Source: Cladorhizidae sp. MBARI D1340-BT2 (lineage: Eukaryota; Porifera; Demospongiae; Poecilosclerida; Cladorhizidae). From it: 64,000 nt of DNA. The notes beneath the pieces are model-generated. The model was given only the letters and a program-made list of their open reading frames with translations, was not told the origin of the DNA and made no database searches. Position 1 is the first letter of the stretch, and each line of letters opens with the position of its first letter. Both the position numbers and the translations under genes were made by a program. The stretch is taken from positions 33,570,640 through 33,634,639 of the forward strand of contig JAQNBH010000014.1 in the NCBI GenBank assembly GCA_028752905.1, given 5' to 3'. Shown here one piece after another: positions 44,560 to 57,239 of this stretch.

Positions 44560-47456
44560 CCCCATCAGCAAGTCACTGCTGGTTCCACCATCAAATGGAG
44601 CCCCATCAGCAAGTCACTGCTGGTTCCACCATCAAATGGACCCCATCAGCAAGTCACTGCTGGTTCCACCATCAAATGGAGCCCCATCAGCAAGTCACTG
44701 CTGGTTCCACCATCAAATGGAGCCCCATCAGCAAGTCACTGCTGGTTCCACCATCAAATGGAGTCCCATCAGCAAGTCACTGCTGGTTCCACCATCAAAT
44801 GGAGCCCCATCAGCAATCACTGCTGGTTCCACCATCAAATGGAGCCCCATCAGCAATCACTGCTGGTTCCACCATCAAATGGAGCCCCATCAGCAAGTCA
44901 CTGCTGGTTCCACCATCAAATGGAGCCCCATCAGCAAGTCACTGCTGGTTCCACCATCAAATGGAGCCCCATCAGCAAGTCACTGCTGGTTCCACCATCA
45001 AATGGAGCCCCATCAGCAAGTCACTGCTGGTTCCACCATCAAATGGAGCCCCATCAGCAAGTCACTGCTGGTTCCACCATCAAATGGGGCCCCATCAGCA
45101 AGTCACTGCTGGTTCCACCATCAAATGGAGTCCCATCAGCAAGTCACTGCTGGTTCCACCATCAAATGGAGCCCCATCAGCAATCACTGCTGGTTCCACC
45201 ATCAAATGGAGCCCCATCAGCAAGTCACTGCTGGTTCCACCATCAAATGGAGCCCCATCAGCAAGTCACTGCTGGTTCCACCATCAAATGGAGCCCCATC
45301 AGCAAGTCACTGCTGGTTCCACCATCAAATGGAGCCCCATCAGCAAGTCACTGCTGGTTCCACCATCAAATGGAGCCCCATCAGCAAGTCACTGCTGGTT
45401 CCACCATCAAATGGAGCCCCATCAGCAAGTCACTGCTGGTTCCACCATCAAATGGAGCCCCATCATCAAGTCACTGCTGGTTCCACCATCAAATGGAGCC
45501 CCATCAGCAAGTCACTGCTGGTTCCACCATCAAATGGAGCCCCATCAGCAAGTCACTGCTGGTTCCACCATCAAATGGAGCCCCATCAGCAAGTCACTGC
45601 TGGTTCCACCATCAAATGGAGCCCCATCAGCAAGTCACTGCTGGTTCCACCATCAAATGGAGCCCCATCAGCAAGTCACTGCTGGTTCCACCATCAAATG
45701 GAGCCCCATCAGCAAGTCACTGCTGGTTCCACCATCAAATGGAGCCCCATCAGCAAGTCACTGCTGGTTCCACCATCAAATGGAGCCCCATCAGCAAGTC
45801 ACTGCTGGTTCCACCATCAAATGGAGCCCCATCAGCAAGTCACTGCTGGTTCCACCATCAAATGGAGCCCCATCAGCAAGTCACTGCTGGTTCCACCATC
45901 AAATGGAGCCCCATCAGCAAGTCACTGCTGGTTCCACCATCAAATGGAGCCCCATCAGCAAGTCACTGCTGGTTCCACCATCAAATGGAGACCCCATCAG
46001 CAAGTCACTGCTGGTTCCACCATCAAATGGAGCCCCATCAGCAAGTCACTGCTGGTTCCACCATCAAATGGAGCCCCATCAGCAAGTCACTGCTGGTTCC
46101 ACCATCAAATGGAGCCCCATCAGCAAGTCACTGCTGGTTCCACCATCAAATGGGGCCCCATCAGCAAGTCACTGCTGGTTCCACCATCAAATGGAGTCCC
46201 ATCAGCAAGTCACTGCTGGTTCCACCATCAAATGGAGCCCCATCAGCAATCACTGCTGGTTCCACCATCAAATGGAGCCCCATCAGCAAGTCACTGCTGG
46301 TTCCACCATCAAATGGAGCCCCATCAGCAAGTCACTGCTGGTTCCACCATCAAATGGAGCCCCATCAGCAAGTCACTGCTGGTTCCACCATCAAATGGAG
46401 CCCCATCAGCAAGTCACTGCTGGTTCCACCATCAAATGGAGCCCCATCAGCAAGTCACTGCTGGTTCCACCATCAAATGGAGCCCCATCAGCAAGTCACT
46501 GCTGGTTCCACCATCAAATGGAGCCCCATCAGCAAGTCACTGCTGGTTCCACCATCAAATGGAGCCCCATCAGCAAGTCACTGCTGGTTCCACCATCAAA
46601 TGGAGCCCCATCAGCAAGTCACTGCTGGTTCCACCATCAAATGGAGCCCCATCAGCAAGTCGCTGCTGGTTCCACCATCAAATGGAGCCCATCAGCAAGT
46701 CACTGCTGGTTCCACCATCAAATGGAGCCCCATCAGCAAGTCACTGCTGGTTCCACCATCAAATGGAGCCCCATCAGCAAGTCACTGCTGGTTCCACCAT
46801 CAAATGGAGCCCCATCAGCAATCACTGCTGGTTCCACCATCAAATGGAGCCCCATCAGCAAGTCACTGCTGGTTCCACCATCAAATGGAGCCCCATCAGC
46901 AAGTCACTGCTGGTTCCACCATCAAATGGAGCCCCATCAGCAAGTCACTGCTGGTTCCACCATCAAATGGAGCCCATCAGCAAGTCACTGCTGGTTCCAC
47001 CATCAAATGGAGCCCCATCAGCAAGTCACTGCTGGTTCCACCATCAAATGGAGCCCATCAGCAAGTCACTGCTGGTTCCACCATCAAATGGAGCCCCATC
47101 AGCAAGTCACTGCTGGTTCCACCATCAAATGGAGCCCCATCAGCAAGTCACTGCTGGTTCCACCATCAAATGGAGCCCCATCAGCAAGTCACTGCTGGTT
47201 CCACCATCAAATGGAGCCCCATCAGCAAGTCACTGCTGGTTCCACCATCAAATGGAGCCCCATCAGCAAGTCACTGCTGGTTCCACCATCAAATGGAGCC
47301 CATCAGCAAGTCACTGCTGGTTCCACCATCAAATGGAGCCCCATCAGCAAGTCACTGCTGGTTCCACCATCAAATGGAGCCCATCAGCAAGTCACTGCTG
47401 GTTCCACCATCAAATGGAGCCCCATCAGCAAGTCACTGCTGGTTCCACCATCAAAT
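44560..47456. repeat. 41-bp minisatellite, ~70 copies
   Basis: The unit is CCCCATCAGCAAGTCACTGC, TGGTTCCACCATCAAATGGA, G. It starts directly after the hAT fragment ending FEAATTL. Because 41 is not a multiple of 3 and none of the frames meets a stop, all three forward frames are open for ~2.9 kb (901-979 codons). There is no promoter, splice or family support. Most units are identical; deviations are 1-bp indels such as CAGCAATCAC and GGAGCCCATC. Confidence 0.95.
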
Positions 47457-48120
47457 TTGGTGATTGTGCTTGCAGATGCGTTGTGTTTCATGATACTGAT
47501 ATACTCTCTTCCAATTGGCTTGACCTTTGCCTGAGAAAATAGCATTCGCTAATACATGAAATGCTGATCAGTGTGTGTCTAACAGATAAGTGCTTATCAA
47601 AAATGACAATTGTTACCTGAAGCAGTGGGGAATGTTTGTAATATTCGCTGAACATTCCAATAACCTCAATAATCGGCTTGAAATTGTATTCTCTCTGATG
47701 GTTAGACTAGATGCTCCTACCTGGGCTAGAGCATCTAGTCGAAACTTCGAGAGATCAAGTTGATTATTGAGAAGGTTATTGTAATGTTATTATGTCAACT
47801 GAGAGTTCATTTGAAGTATCGACCACCATGTAGTGGGAACAAATCAAGAGAAACCCATCTTGAAATGCATCAGTTCATCCCAAATAAATCATTGACTCCT
47901 CTCTGAGTCTGAAGCTAAGACTCCTCTCTGAAACTAAAATTTCCCCTCTGAAGCTAATAATAATAATAATAATAATATTCAGTAAACATTTGATATAAAA
48001 TTCTTCTAGTTTATTATTATTGTTTATATTTTATGGTACTGTACTAATAATAATATAAATAATATAAATAATATAAATAAATAATAATAATAATAATAAT
48101 AAAAGACTCCTGTCCATTAA
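47457..48120. other. Intergenic: dispersed-repeat copy and (TAA)n
   Basis: 47705-47740 is a perfect 12-bp inverted repeat (GACTAGATGCTC/GAGCATCTAGTC) in a copy of the dispersed CTAGAGCATC family. (TAATAA)n runs lie at 47955-47985 and 48045-48102. Confidence 0.7.
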
Positions 48121-51100
48121 TGAGGGGGCCACAGTCAGGGGTGTGACTTTATCTCAGACGCGCGTGCCATGCGGCATCCCTGGCATGTAGTGATTGGGAG
48201 TGCGAAGTCGGTGTTGCATCGAACACTAATGGTGAGTATTATAATAATCAGCTTATCTAGGCCGGTTGGCTATCAGGAAATGTTATGTGGTCTAGCAAAC
48301 AGCACAGCCGAGCTTCTCGCGATTACCAGGCATTTATGTACTTAAACTCAGGGTTGTAGCCTCGTAGCTAGCTAGCTGCATGGGCTCTATGCAATATCTT
48401 TGATTTGCCGCTAAATACAGGTCTAGAGCAGTTTTAGACTGCCAAATTCTCCCATGTAAATTCATGACCAGTGTTTACTGCAGTTAGGGGGTATGTATGG
48501 CCAAGTTTTGATGGTACCTCTTTTGATAACTACTAATCGCTGATGCCCTATATTGAGCTAGCTTATAAATTCGCTAAGTTACCAACACTGTGAGGAGCAG
48601 ATGTAGCAACAGACTTTTATATGCCTGGATAAAGTGAACCAAAGCTGCTGTAAAATGCTGCCTGCTGCCTTTACATAACTGGTAGCAGATAATTTTGTTA
48701 TTAACGCTTGCTTATTAGATGTGCTTGACCTCCCATGTGCTTCATGGGAAGAGAGAGTCGATGAACTAACCAAGTAGCTCTTCTGTTTGCTCAGGAAAAG
48801 GAGTCCTACTAATGATGCACTGCTGAATCAGGGTTGCTGCAGGAACCAGGAACCATGAGGCCATCGAGGTCATTAAAGAGAGAAGGGTCTACTAGTAGTG
48901 GTAGTTCCAAGAGTCGGCGATCTCTACAGCTCAAGTTTAGCAAGTAAGTTTTGTTATAAGTCTAGCAACACTTTGTGTATGGGGTTGTGTGTGTGTGGGG
49001 GGGGGGGGAGGGGAGGTATGTTGGAAGCTCTGTAGAGATTAGCTCCATTGAACTATTTTGTAGCGCTTCTAATAAATACACACACACACATACCACACAG
49101 CATTGTGTGTGTGTGTGGCCTCTGTAACACCTGACATCCAATACATATTTACAAGTGAGCATGCCTCTCCCTAATTTACTTGGCCACGCCTACCGTCCTC
49201 CTGTGAGCGTGGGCCAGCCAACTGCCAGGAACCTTTTTAGGAGTGGGAGGGTTAAGAAGGGGCGGAAGATGTAGTGGATAAGAGGAGTTGTAGAAATGCC
49301 TCGCAGAATAAATCAAAATATAATGAGATGCACTTTATGTGCACTACAAAACATTTCTTTGCTGGAGAGTAAAGGGACTCAGAGCGATTCCAGGTAAGCA
49401 TGGATGCCCGTTTCCTCCAAAAAACAGTTCATGGCAACCGCCAGCCATTAGCGAAGGCCAGGAAGAAACAATTCATGGCAGCACTTGCAGCCACCAGCCA
49501 TTAGAAACAGCAGGAAGGCCAGGAAGAAACAGTTCATGGCAGCACTTGCAGCCACCAGCCATTAGAAACAGCAGGAAGGCCAGGAAGAAACAGTTCATGG
49601 CAGCACTTGCAGCCACCAGCCATTAGAAACAGCAGGAAGGCCAGGAAGAAACAGTTCATGGCAGCACTTGCAGCCACCAGCCATTAGAAACAGCAGGAAG
49701 GCCAGGAAGAAACAGTTCATGGGCAGCACCAGCCATTTTATTTCACTTGCCGGAAGTAAAATTGTATGTCTATTTTATATCGATAGAGCAGTTTACTGGG
49801 CATGTGCAGACAGTATTTAGCGCACATGCTTCTTTTAATTTTAATTTCTTTGTGTGAACAATGTCATGTTTGCACCTGTAGGTGCTAATGGCTGTCAGGT
49901 GTGCATGCGTGTCATTTTATATGGTAAAGCATCATCAAACTGATCGTGGTCTATATGGGGACGCTTGTTTTCCTGTCGATCCAGTATAGTGTTAGTGAAG
50001 TAAGAGTTAGCTAGCTCAGGAGATAGTTACTTGCCAGAATGTGCACGCATGTACAAACTGATTTTCTCTCGGTCCTCCATGAAGTCACACATGTCCTTGA
50101 AGCTTGGCACATACTAACTGAAGGGGGGGAGGGGGGGGGGGGGGAATGGAACCTCGCTTGGACTGCACCTTACAGGTGCTCCTTGGGCTACTTGCTAACA
50201 CTCCGCAACTGGTTAGCGCCAAGATAGACACCTATCGTAACAAAGTTAGCACTTCCTCCAGCCAACCTCGGCCACAAAGTAGTAAGTGCTAGTATAGATA
50301 TAAGCTTTGTCTAGATATCATCAAGAAAGCTATTTTACATGGATCTAAGATGTCAGAGAATCTTGTTGTGTTCCTGCAACCTAACTACCAGTGATGCTGC
50401 AGAGCTCGCAATGTAGTCTTGTAGCATGGAGCTCTCCTGACTTTAGTGTTGGACTAAAGCATGGAGCACTCCTGACTTTAGTGTTGGACTAGAGCATGGA
50501 GCACTCCTGACTTTAGTGTTGGACTAGAGCATGGAGCACTCCTGACTTTAGTGCTGGACTAAAGCATGGAGCACTCCTGACTTTAGTGTTGGACTAAAGC
50601 ATGGAGCACTCCTGACTTTAGTGTTGGACTAGAGCATGGAGCACTCCTGACTTTAGTGCTGGACTAGAGCATGGAGCACTCCTGACTTTAGTGCTGGACT
50701 AGAGCATGGAGCACTCCTGACTTTAGTGTTGGACTAGAGCATGGAGCACTCCTGACTTTAGTGTTGGACTAAAGCATGGAGCACTCCTGACTTTAGTGCT
50801 GGACTAGAGCATGGAGCACTCCTGACTTTAGTGTTGGACTAGAGCATGGAGCACTCCTGACTTTAGTGTTGGACTAGAGCATGGAGTACTCCTGACTTTA
50901 GTGCTGGACTAGAGCATGGAGCACTCCTGACTTTAGTGCTGGACTAGAGCATGGAGCACTCCTGACTTTAGTGCTGGACTAGAGCATGGAGCACTCCTGA
51001 CTTTAGTGCTGGACTAGAGCATGGAGCACTCCTGACTTTAGTGTTGGACTAAAGCATGGAGCACTCCTGACTTTAGTGCTGGACTAGAGCATGGAGCACT

Positions 51101-53302
51101 CCTGACTTTAGTGCTGGACTAGAGCATGGAGCACTCCTGACTTTAGTGTTGGACTAGAGCATGGAGCACTCCTGACTTTAGTGCTGGACTAGAGCATGGA
51201 GCACTCCTGACTTTAGTGTTGGACTAGAGCATGGAGCACTCCTGACTTTAGTGCTGGACTAGAGCATGGAGCACTCCTGACTTTAGTGCTGGACTAGAGC
51301 ATGGAGCACTCCTGACTTTAGTGCTGGACTAGAGCATGGAGCACTCCTGACTTTAGTGTTGGACTAGAGCATGGAGCACTCCTGACTTTAGTGTTGGACT
51401 AGAGCATGGAGCACTCCTGACTTTAGTGCATGGAGCACTCCTGACTTTAGTGCTGGACTAGAGCATGGAGCACTCCTGACTTTAGTGCTGGACTAGAGCA
51501 TGGAGCACTCCTGACTTTAGTGTTGGACTAGAGCATGGAGCACTCCTGACTTTAGTGCTGGACTAGAGCATGGAGCACTCCTGACTTTAGTGTTGGACTA
51601 GAGCATGGAGCACTCCTGACTTTAGTGTTGGACTAGAGCATGGAGCACTCCTGACTTTAGTGTTGGACTAAAGCATGGAGTACTCCTGACTTTAGTGTTG
51701 GACTAGAGCATGGAGCACTCCTGACTTTAGTGCTGGACTAGAGCATGGAGCACTCCTGACTTTAGTGTTGGACTAGAGCATGGAGCACTCCTGACTTTAG
51801 TGTTGGACTAGAGCATGGAGCACTCCTGACTTTAGTGTTGGACTAGAGCATGGAGCACTCCTGACTTTAGTGTTGGACTAGAGCATGGAGCACTCCTGAC
51901 TTTAGTGTTGGACTAGAGCATGGAGCACTCCTGACTTTAGTGTTGGACTAGAGCATGGAGCACTCCTGACTTTAGTGCTGGACTAGAGCATGGAGCACTC
52001 CTGACTTTAGTGCTGGACTAGAGCATGGAGCACTCCTGACTTTAGTGTTGGACTAGAGCATGGAGCACTCCTGACTTTAGTGTTGGACTAGAGCATGGAG
52101 CACTCCTGACTTTAGTGTTGGACTAGAGCATGGAGCACTCCTGACTTTAGTGCTGGACTAGAGCATGGAGCACTCCTGACTTTAGTGTTGGACTAGAGCA
52201 TGGAGCACTCCTGACTTTAGTGCTGGACTAAAGCATGGAGCACTCCTGACTTTAGTGTTGGACTAGAGCATGGAGCACTCCTGACTTTAGTGTTGGACTA
52301 GAGCATGGAGCACTCCTGACTTTAGTGTTGGACTAGAGCATGGAGCACTCCTGACTTTAGTGTTGGACTAGAGCATGGAGCACTCCTGACTTTAGTGTTG
52401 GACTAGAGCATGGAGCACTCCTGACTTTAGTGTTGGACTAGAGCATGGAGCACTCCTGACTTTAGTGCTGGACTAGAGCATGGAGCACTCCTGACTTTAG
52501 TGTTGGACTAGAGCATGGAGCACTCCTGACTTTAGTGCTGGACTAGAGCATGGAGCACTCCTGACTTTAGTGCTGGACTAGAGCATGGAGCACTCCTGAC
52601 TTTAGTGTTGGACTAGAGCATGGAGCATTCCTGACTTTAGTGTTGGACTAGAGCATGGAGCACTCCTGACTTTAGTGTTGGACTAGAGCATGGAGCACTC
52701 CTGACTTTAGTGTTGGACTAGAGCATGGAGCACTCCTGACTTTAGTGTTGGACTAAAGCATGGAGCATTCCTGACTTTAGTGTTGGACTAGAGCATGGAG
52801 CACTCCTGACTTTAGTGTTGGACTAGAGCATGGAGCACTCCTGACTTTAGTGCTGGACTAGAGCATGGAGCTCTCCTGACTTTAGTGCTGGACTAGAGCA
52901 TGGAGCACTCCTGACTTTAGTGCTGGACTAGAGCATGGAGCACTCCTGACTTTAGTGTTGGACTAAAGCATGGAGCACTCCTGACTTTAGTGTTGGACTA
53001 AAGCATGGAGCATTCCTGACTTTAGTGCTGGACTAGAGCATGGAGCACTCCTGACTTGCTCCCTGGGAATCCAGCGCCCTCGGTAAAAGACTGTTGTATC
53101 AGCAGCTATGGATTTTAATAGACACTGTCGCACAACAATCGATTGTATCGTCTGGTAGGTGTTGAAATTGGTCCGAGTGATGGCACATGCTATTTTTAGA
53201 TGTGTTGTTATTAGCATGTGTGGGGAGGAGTTATTTCCAAGTGACCGACTCGTTCAGTACAAGGGAGAGAAACCAGTGCCTGAAGCTTGGGCTCGAGGTT
53301 GA
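48120..53302 (+). CDS. Small basic N-term / Cys-motif protein, model of 4 exons, unknown function
   Basis: A possible 5' UTR exon ends at 48230 (AATG|GTGAGT). Exon 2 runs from 48796 (acceptor TTTGCTCAG) with ATG at 48855 to 48943 (CAA|GTAAGT), coding MRPSRSLKREGSTSSGSSKS and RRSLQLKFS. Exon 3 is 50217-50281 (NAKIDTYRNKVSTSSSQPRP). Exon 4 starts at 53103 or 53106 (tandem CAGCAG acceptor) and ends 53154. Exon 5 is 53215-53302, after a 60-bp intron. The joined end codes MDFNRHCRTTIDCIVCMCGE, ELFPSDRLVQYKGEKPVPEA, WARG and a stop. The Cys cluster (C..C..C.C) suggests a small metal-binding fold. Phases fit throughout, ~98 aa. I do not recognise the family; exons 2 and 5 are the best supported. Confidence 0.42.
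49430..49735. repeat. 61-bp minisatellite, ~5 copies
   Basis: The unit contains GGAAGAAACAGTTCATGGCA, GCACTTGCAGCCACCAGCCA and TTAGAAACAGCA. It is intronic in the gene model at 48120-53302. Confidence 0.93.
50423..53057. repeat. 35-bp minisatellite, ~75 copies
   Basis: The unit is AGCATGGAGCACTCCTGACT plus TTAGTG(T/C)TGGACTAG. The T/C position varies along the array like a barcode. One truncated unit lies at ~51428. It is intronic in the gene model at 48120-53302 and ends ~45 bp before the exon 4 acceptor. Confidence 0.96.
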
Positions 53303-54055
53303 AGATCTTCATTATCATCTGCCCTAAAGCAAAGCAGTCTCTTGGCTACCAGATTATGAAAACAATCGAGTCTGCCACACTTTAGTGTCCCTTTGGAGTT
53401 CGAGCTTCTCTATCTCAAAGGCCATCTTCGATGGCGAGGCAATGTTTAGCTAACGATCGACTTTTTGTCGCTCCTTCTCCTATAGGAACATGCAGAGATG
53501 GAGTGTAGAAGCTTTACCTGAGCTTATAAGGAAGCTCCTAGAGGCTGGATGATGCCAAGCTAGCAATGGAGGTAGGAAAGAAACAGCTATAATTTTGTGT
53601 GTGAATAATTTCAATGTGTAGCTAGATAGTTAGATAGAGGTATAGGGCTCAGGCATGCTAGTAATGGATTGTTATAAGCAGTGCCCTCCTTTCTAGAAGA
53701 GCATTACTGCCGTATAAATACCTACCAACTAGCTGTTCACTGAGTGGACCAGTCTGCACTAAAATTCATATTGACGCCAATTGGCACCAACCGTCGTTCA
53801 AAGCTTGTGGTCAATTGGCTTCTAGCACAATTATGTATTCCCAACACTCTCGCGCACACACATACACACTTGGAACGAGGCTTCAAGATAAGTCTGGCAC
53901 AGGATGCATGTAACTATGTTTGGAAGTGCATATTGTTCTAAATAATGCATGCACTTCTTTTCTCTCCCTTATCATGTGATGTACTGACTACTTCAGGGGC
54001 TATTCTCTACAAATACACACCACACACAAATACACATGCCTACATAATAGCTCTA
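53303..54055. other. Intergenic, nothing firm
   Basis: A frame after a possible acceptor at ~53486 reads MQRWSVEALPELIRKLLEAG then stops. There is no family or phase partner. Confidence 0.35.
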
Positions 54056-54059
54056 TGGG

Positions 54060-54800
54060 GGCACACACTGGACAACACCACACTGGGTTGAGGCAGGTTG
54101 AAGTAGGTTCACAATAGCTCTATGGGGACACACACTGGATCACACCTACACTGGGTGGGCGCAGGTTGAAGTAGGTTCACAATAGCTCTATGGGGACACA
54201 CACTGGATCACACCTACACTGGGTGGGCGCAGATTGAAGTAGGTTCACAATAGCTCTATGGGGACACACACTGGACCAACACCACACTGGGTGGAGGCAG
54301 GTTGAAGTAGGTTGACAATAGCTCTATGGGGACACACACTGGACCAACACCACACTGGGTGGAGGCAGGTTGAAGTAGGTTCACAATAGCTCTATTGGGA
54401 CACACGCTGGATCATACCTACACTGGGTAGAGGCAGGTTGAAGTAGGTTGACAATAGCTCTATGGGGACACACACTGGATCACACCTACACTGGGTGGGT
54501 GCAGGTTGAAGTAGGTTCACAATAGCTCTATGGGGACACACACTGGATCACACCTACACTGGGTGGGCGCAGGTTGAAGTAGGTTCACAATAGCTCTATG
54601 GGGACACACACTGGATCACACCTACACTGGGTGGGCGCAGGTTGAAGTAGGTTCACAATAGCTCTATGGGGACACACACTGGATCACACCTACACTGGGT
54701 GGGTGCAGGTTGAAGTAGGTTCACAATAGCTCTATGGGGACACACACTGGATCACACCTACACTGGGTGGAGGCAGGTTGAAGTAGGTTGACAATACACT
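54060..54800. repeat. ~66-bp minisatellite, ~11 copies
   Basis: The unit contains CAATAGCTCTATGGGGACAC, ACACTGGATCACACCTACAC and CAGGTTGAAGTAGG. Confidence 0.94.
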
Positions 54801-54821
54801 AGGAGACAAAAAAGTTCAGGT

Positions 54822-55080
54822 TCCGTACCCATCCAACGCTAATGTTACGATGTCAGATAAATTTGAAACATGGAATCAAAACCCGACGGATAATGCAAAA
54901 CAAACGGTTAAGTTTCCAAGTTTGTAATCTTGCACTTTTTTATAAACACATGCGTACCCATCCAACGCTAATGTTACGATGTCAGATAAATTTGAAACAT
55001 GGAATCAAAACCCGACGGATAATGCAAACAAACGGTTAAGTTTCCAAGTTTGTAATCTTGCACTTTTTTATAAACACGTG
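54822..55080. repeat. ~125-bp tandem duplication, 2 copies
   Basis: Copies at ~54828-54953 and ~54955-55078 share CGTACCCATCCAACGCTAAT, GGAATCAAAACCCGACGGAT and CAAGTTTGTAATCTTGCAC, differing by very few bases. Confidence 0.93.
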
Positions 55081-55372
55081 CGCACGTTTTCACGCACACA
55101 TGATGGGGGGGCACTCCTGTTGCTTACAACGAGCTAAATCTAGCAAGTGATTTTTGCTCTACTTTCTTTTCTTCTTCTCAGATGTCATTTTTCTTATCAA
55201 GAAGTTTATTGCTGACTGAAGTAAGTATTAGTTATTTCTCTTCCTAACCTTTTTGGCCACTACTGTCTGTCCTTCAGGTCTAGCTCTCTACTTAGTATTA
55301 GTAGCTTTGCCTTCTAGTTCATTGCTACTCTGTGTAGCTAAGATGCATTAAACTAAGCTGCTATAGTTTTGT

Positions 55373-55538
55373 AGAGGTTAAGTTTCCTAAGCATAGTGTT
55401 AGGAAAAGCCTGGGCTTGTAAAACAAGCCCCTTTTACAGCTCTCACAGAACCTTTAGTAGCTAGCAAGCCTTGCTTTAGAGAGACTTCACAGAGTAGCTA
55501 GCAGGACTTGCTTTAGAAAACTTAACCTCTAGAAACCC
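55373..55538. mobile_element. Small fold-back sequence (MITE-like)
   Basis: TAGAGGTTAAGTTT at ~55373 is matched inversely by AAACTTAACCTCTA at ~55525-55538, enclosing ~140 bp with internal CTAGCA(A/G)G(C/A)CTTGCTTTAG direct repeats. No clear target-site duplication. Confidence 0.35.
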
Positions 55539-55566
55539 TGAGCTAAGCTTTTGTATGTAACCAGCC

Positions 55567-56501
55567 ATGTCTAGAATATTAGGCCTCACATCAACCATGT
55601 ATAGACCAAGAGCTGATACATTTACACATTGCCCAACGGAGAACTCTGTGTCAGTGGTGCCCCTAAGTACGGTGGAGGATGGTCATGTGTTTGGTGGTAA
55701 GTGCACTGTAAGAGTTCTGTCAGGAGTGTAAAATTTCTGCAATGCATTCCTCTATTGCATAGTGGATGTCTTTATTATGTGCAACAGGACCTCAGACTTC
55801 TATGGTGGAGTTATAGGATAAGTTTGTCCTTGATGGCCCCATCAACCTACACATACTTGTCTACATCTCTCATATATTCGCTGGTTCCAACTACTTACCT
55901 CTTCATGGGCCCTATTGAATTTGAGCTTGTATGGGAGAAGTGTTTGCAATGGATCCAGCAAATGTAGAAGTGTTTATGCTCGCAAAATAGCAATGACATG
56001 GAAAATGTTTATAGTGTTAGTTTTGTAACTGACTGTCATCTTTTATTATATGAAGATGTCTTTTAATATACTACTACAAGGCAAGTTCATCTGCTGCACA
56101 CAAAAATGGAAATGTCAGAGAAATAGTATAGAATGAGGAGTGCCACTTGCAATTATGTCATGTGATAGCACTATTGTTTACAAACACCCTGCACAACACA
56201 ATAATAATTATACATGTAGCACTAAGTGTTATGCCTATAGGTAGACTAAGTGTTATGTCTATAGGTAACACTAAAAGTGTTATGCCTATAGGTAGCACTA
56301 AGTGTTATGCCTATCACTAAGTGTTTGTTTTCGTTCATTAACTTAGAGATAGTTGTCAGAGCTGAAGAGGGAGTGGTCAGAACTGCAGGTGGAGCTGTCT
56401 TCCCTCATCTGAGCCCAGCTCATCGTTTTTCCTTCTCTGAGCCCTGGCCATCCTACATCCATGTCTTCCCTCGTCTTAGCCCTGGTCATCTTACATTGTA
56501 G
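55567..56501 (+). CDS. Possible two-exon gene, unknown function
   Basis: Exon 1 has ATG at 55567 just after a possible acceptor (TGTAACCAGCC) and ends 55696 (GGTG|GTAAGT). It codes MSRILGLTSTMYRPRADTF and CPTENSVSVVPLSTVEDGHV. Exon 2 is 56347-56501 after CATTAACTTAG. The joined codon is GAG and the phases match. It codes IVVRAEEGVVRTAGGAVFP and LSPAHRFSFSEPWPSY, and ends TAG. Total 94 aa. Exon 1 looks coding. Exon 2 becomes internally repetitive (CCTCATCTGAGCCCAGCTC-like) and may be wrong at its 3' end. No family recognised. Confidence 0.35.
56210..56325. repeat. ~25-bp tandem repeat, ~4 copies
   Basis: Copies share ACTAAGTGTTATGCCTATAG and GTAG/GTAAC. Confidence 0.85.
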
Positions 56502-56524
56502 AGTATGGACACTAGCACTGATAC

Positions 56525-57050
56525 TAAAGCTGACACGTGCTGATTAGTGGACTCTTCTGTTACTGAAGCTGACACGTGCTGATTAGTGGACTCTTCTGAT
56601 ACTGAAGCTGACATGTGCTGATTAGTGGACTCTTCTGATAGTAAAGCTGACATGTGCTGATCTAGTGGACTCTTCTCATAGTAAAGCTGACATGTGCTGA
56701 TCTAGTGGACTCTTCTCATAGTAAAGCTGACATGTGCTGAAGTGGACTCTTCTCATAGTAAAGCTGACACGTGCTGATTGGTGGACTCTTCTGTTACTGA
56801 AGCTGACATGTGCTGATTAGTGGACTCTTCTGTTACTAAAGCTGACATGTGCTGATCTAGTGGACTCTTCTGTGACACGTGCTGATTGGTGGACTCTTCT
56901 GTTACTGAAGCTGACATGTGCTGATTAGTGGACTCTTCCGTTACTGAAGCTGACATGTGCTGATTAGTGGACTCTTCTGTTACTAAAGCTGACACGTGCT
57001 GATCTAGTGGACTCTTCTGTGACACATGCTGATAGTGGACACTTGTTACT
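56525..57050. repeat. ~41-bp minisatellite, ~13 copies
   Basis: The unit contains CTGAAGCTGACATGTGCTGA and TTAGTGGACTCTTCTGTTA, with length variation. Confidence 0.93.
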
Positions 57051-57239
57051 AAAGCTGCTAGCCTTGACTGTCCCTGCAAGGAGGACCAGTTTGATGGAAG
57101 CTATCAATAAATAATGTTACACTGTAAAAAGCTGCTTGTTGGACAGATGCACTTTTAATACAAACAAATCAGCAAGAAAACCACACCCTACAAGAAGCAG
57201 GCACCTAACAAGAAAGTGTACATCAGGAATGATTTGTTA

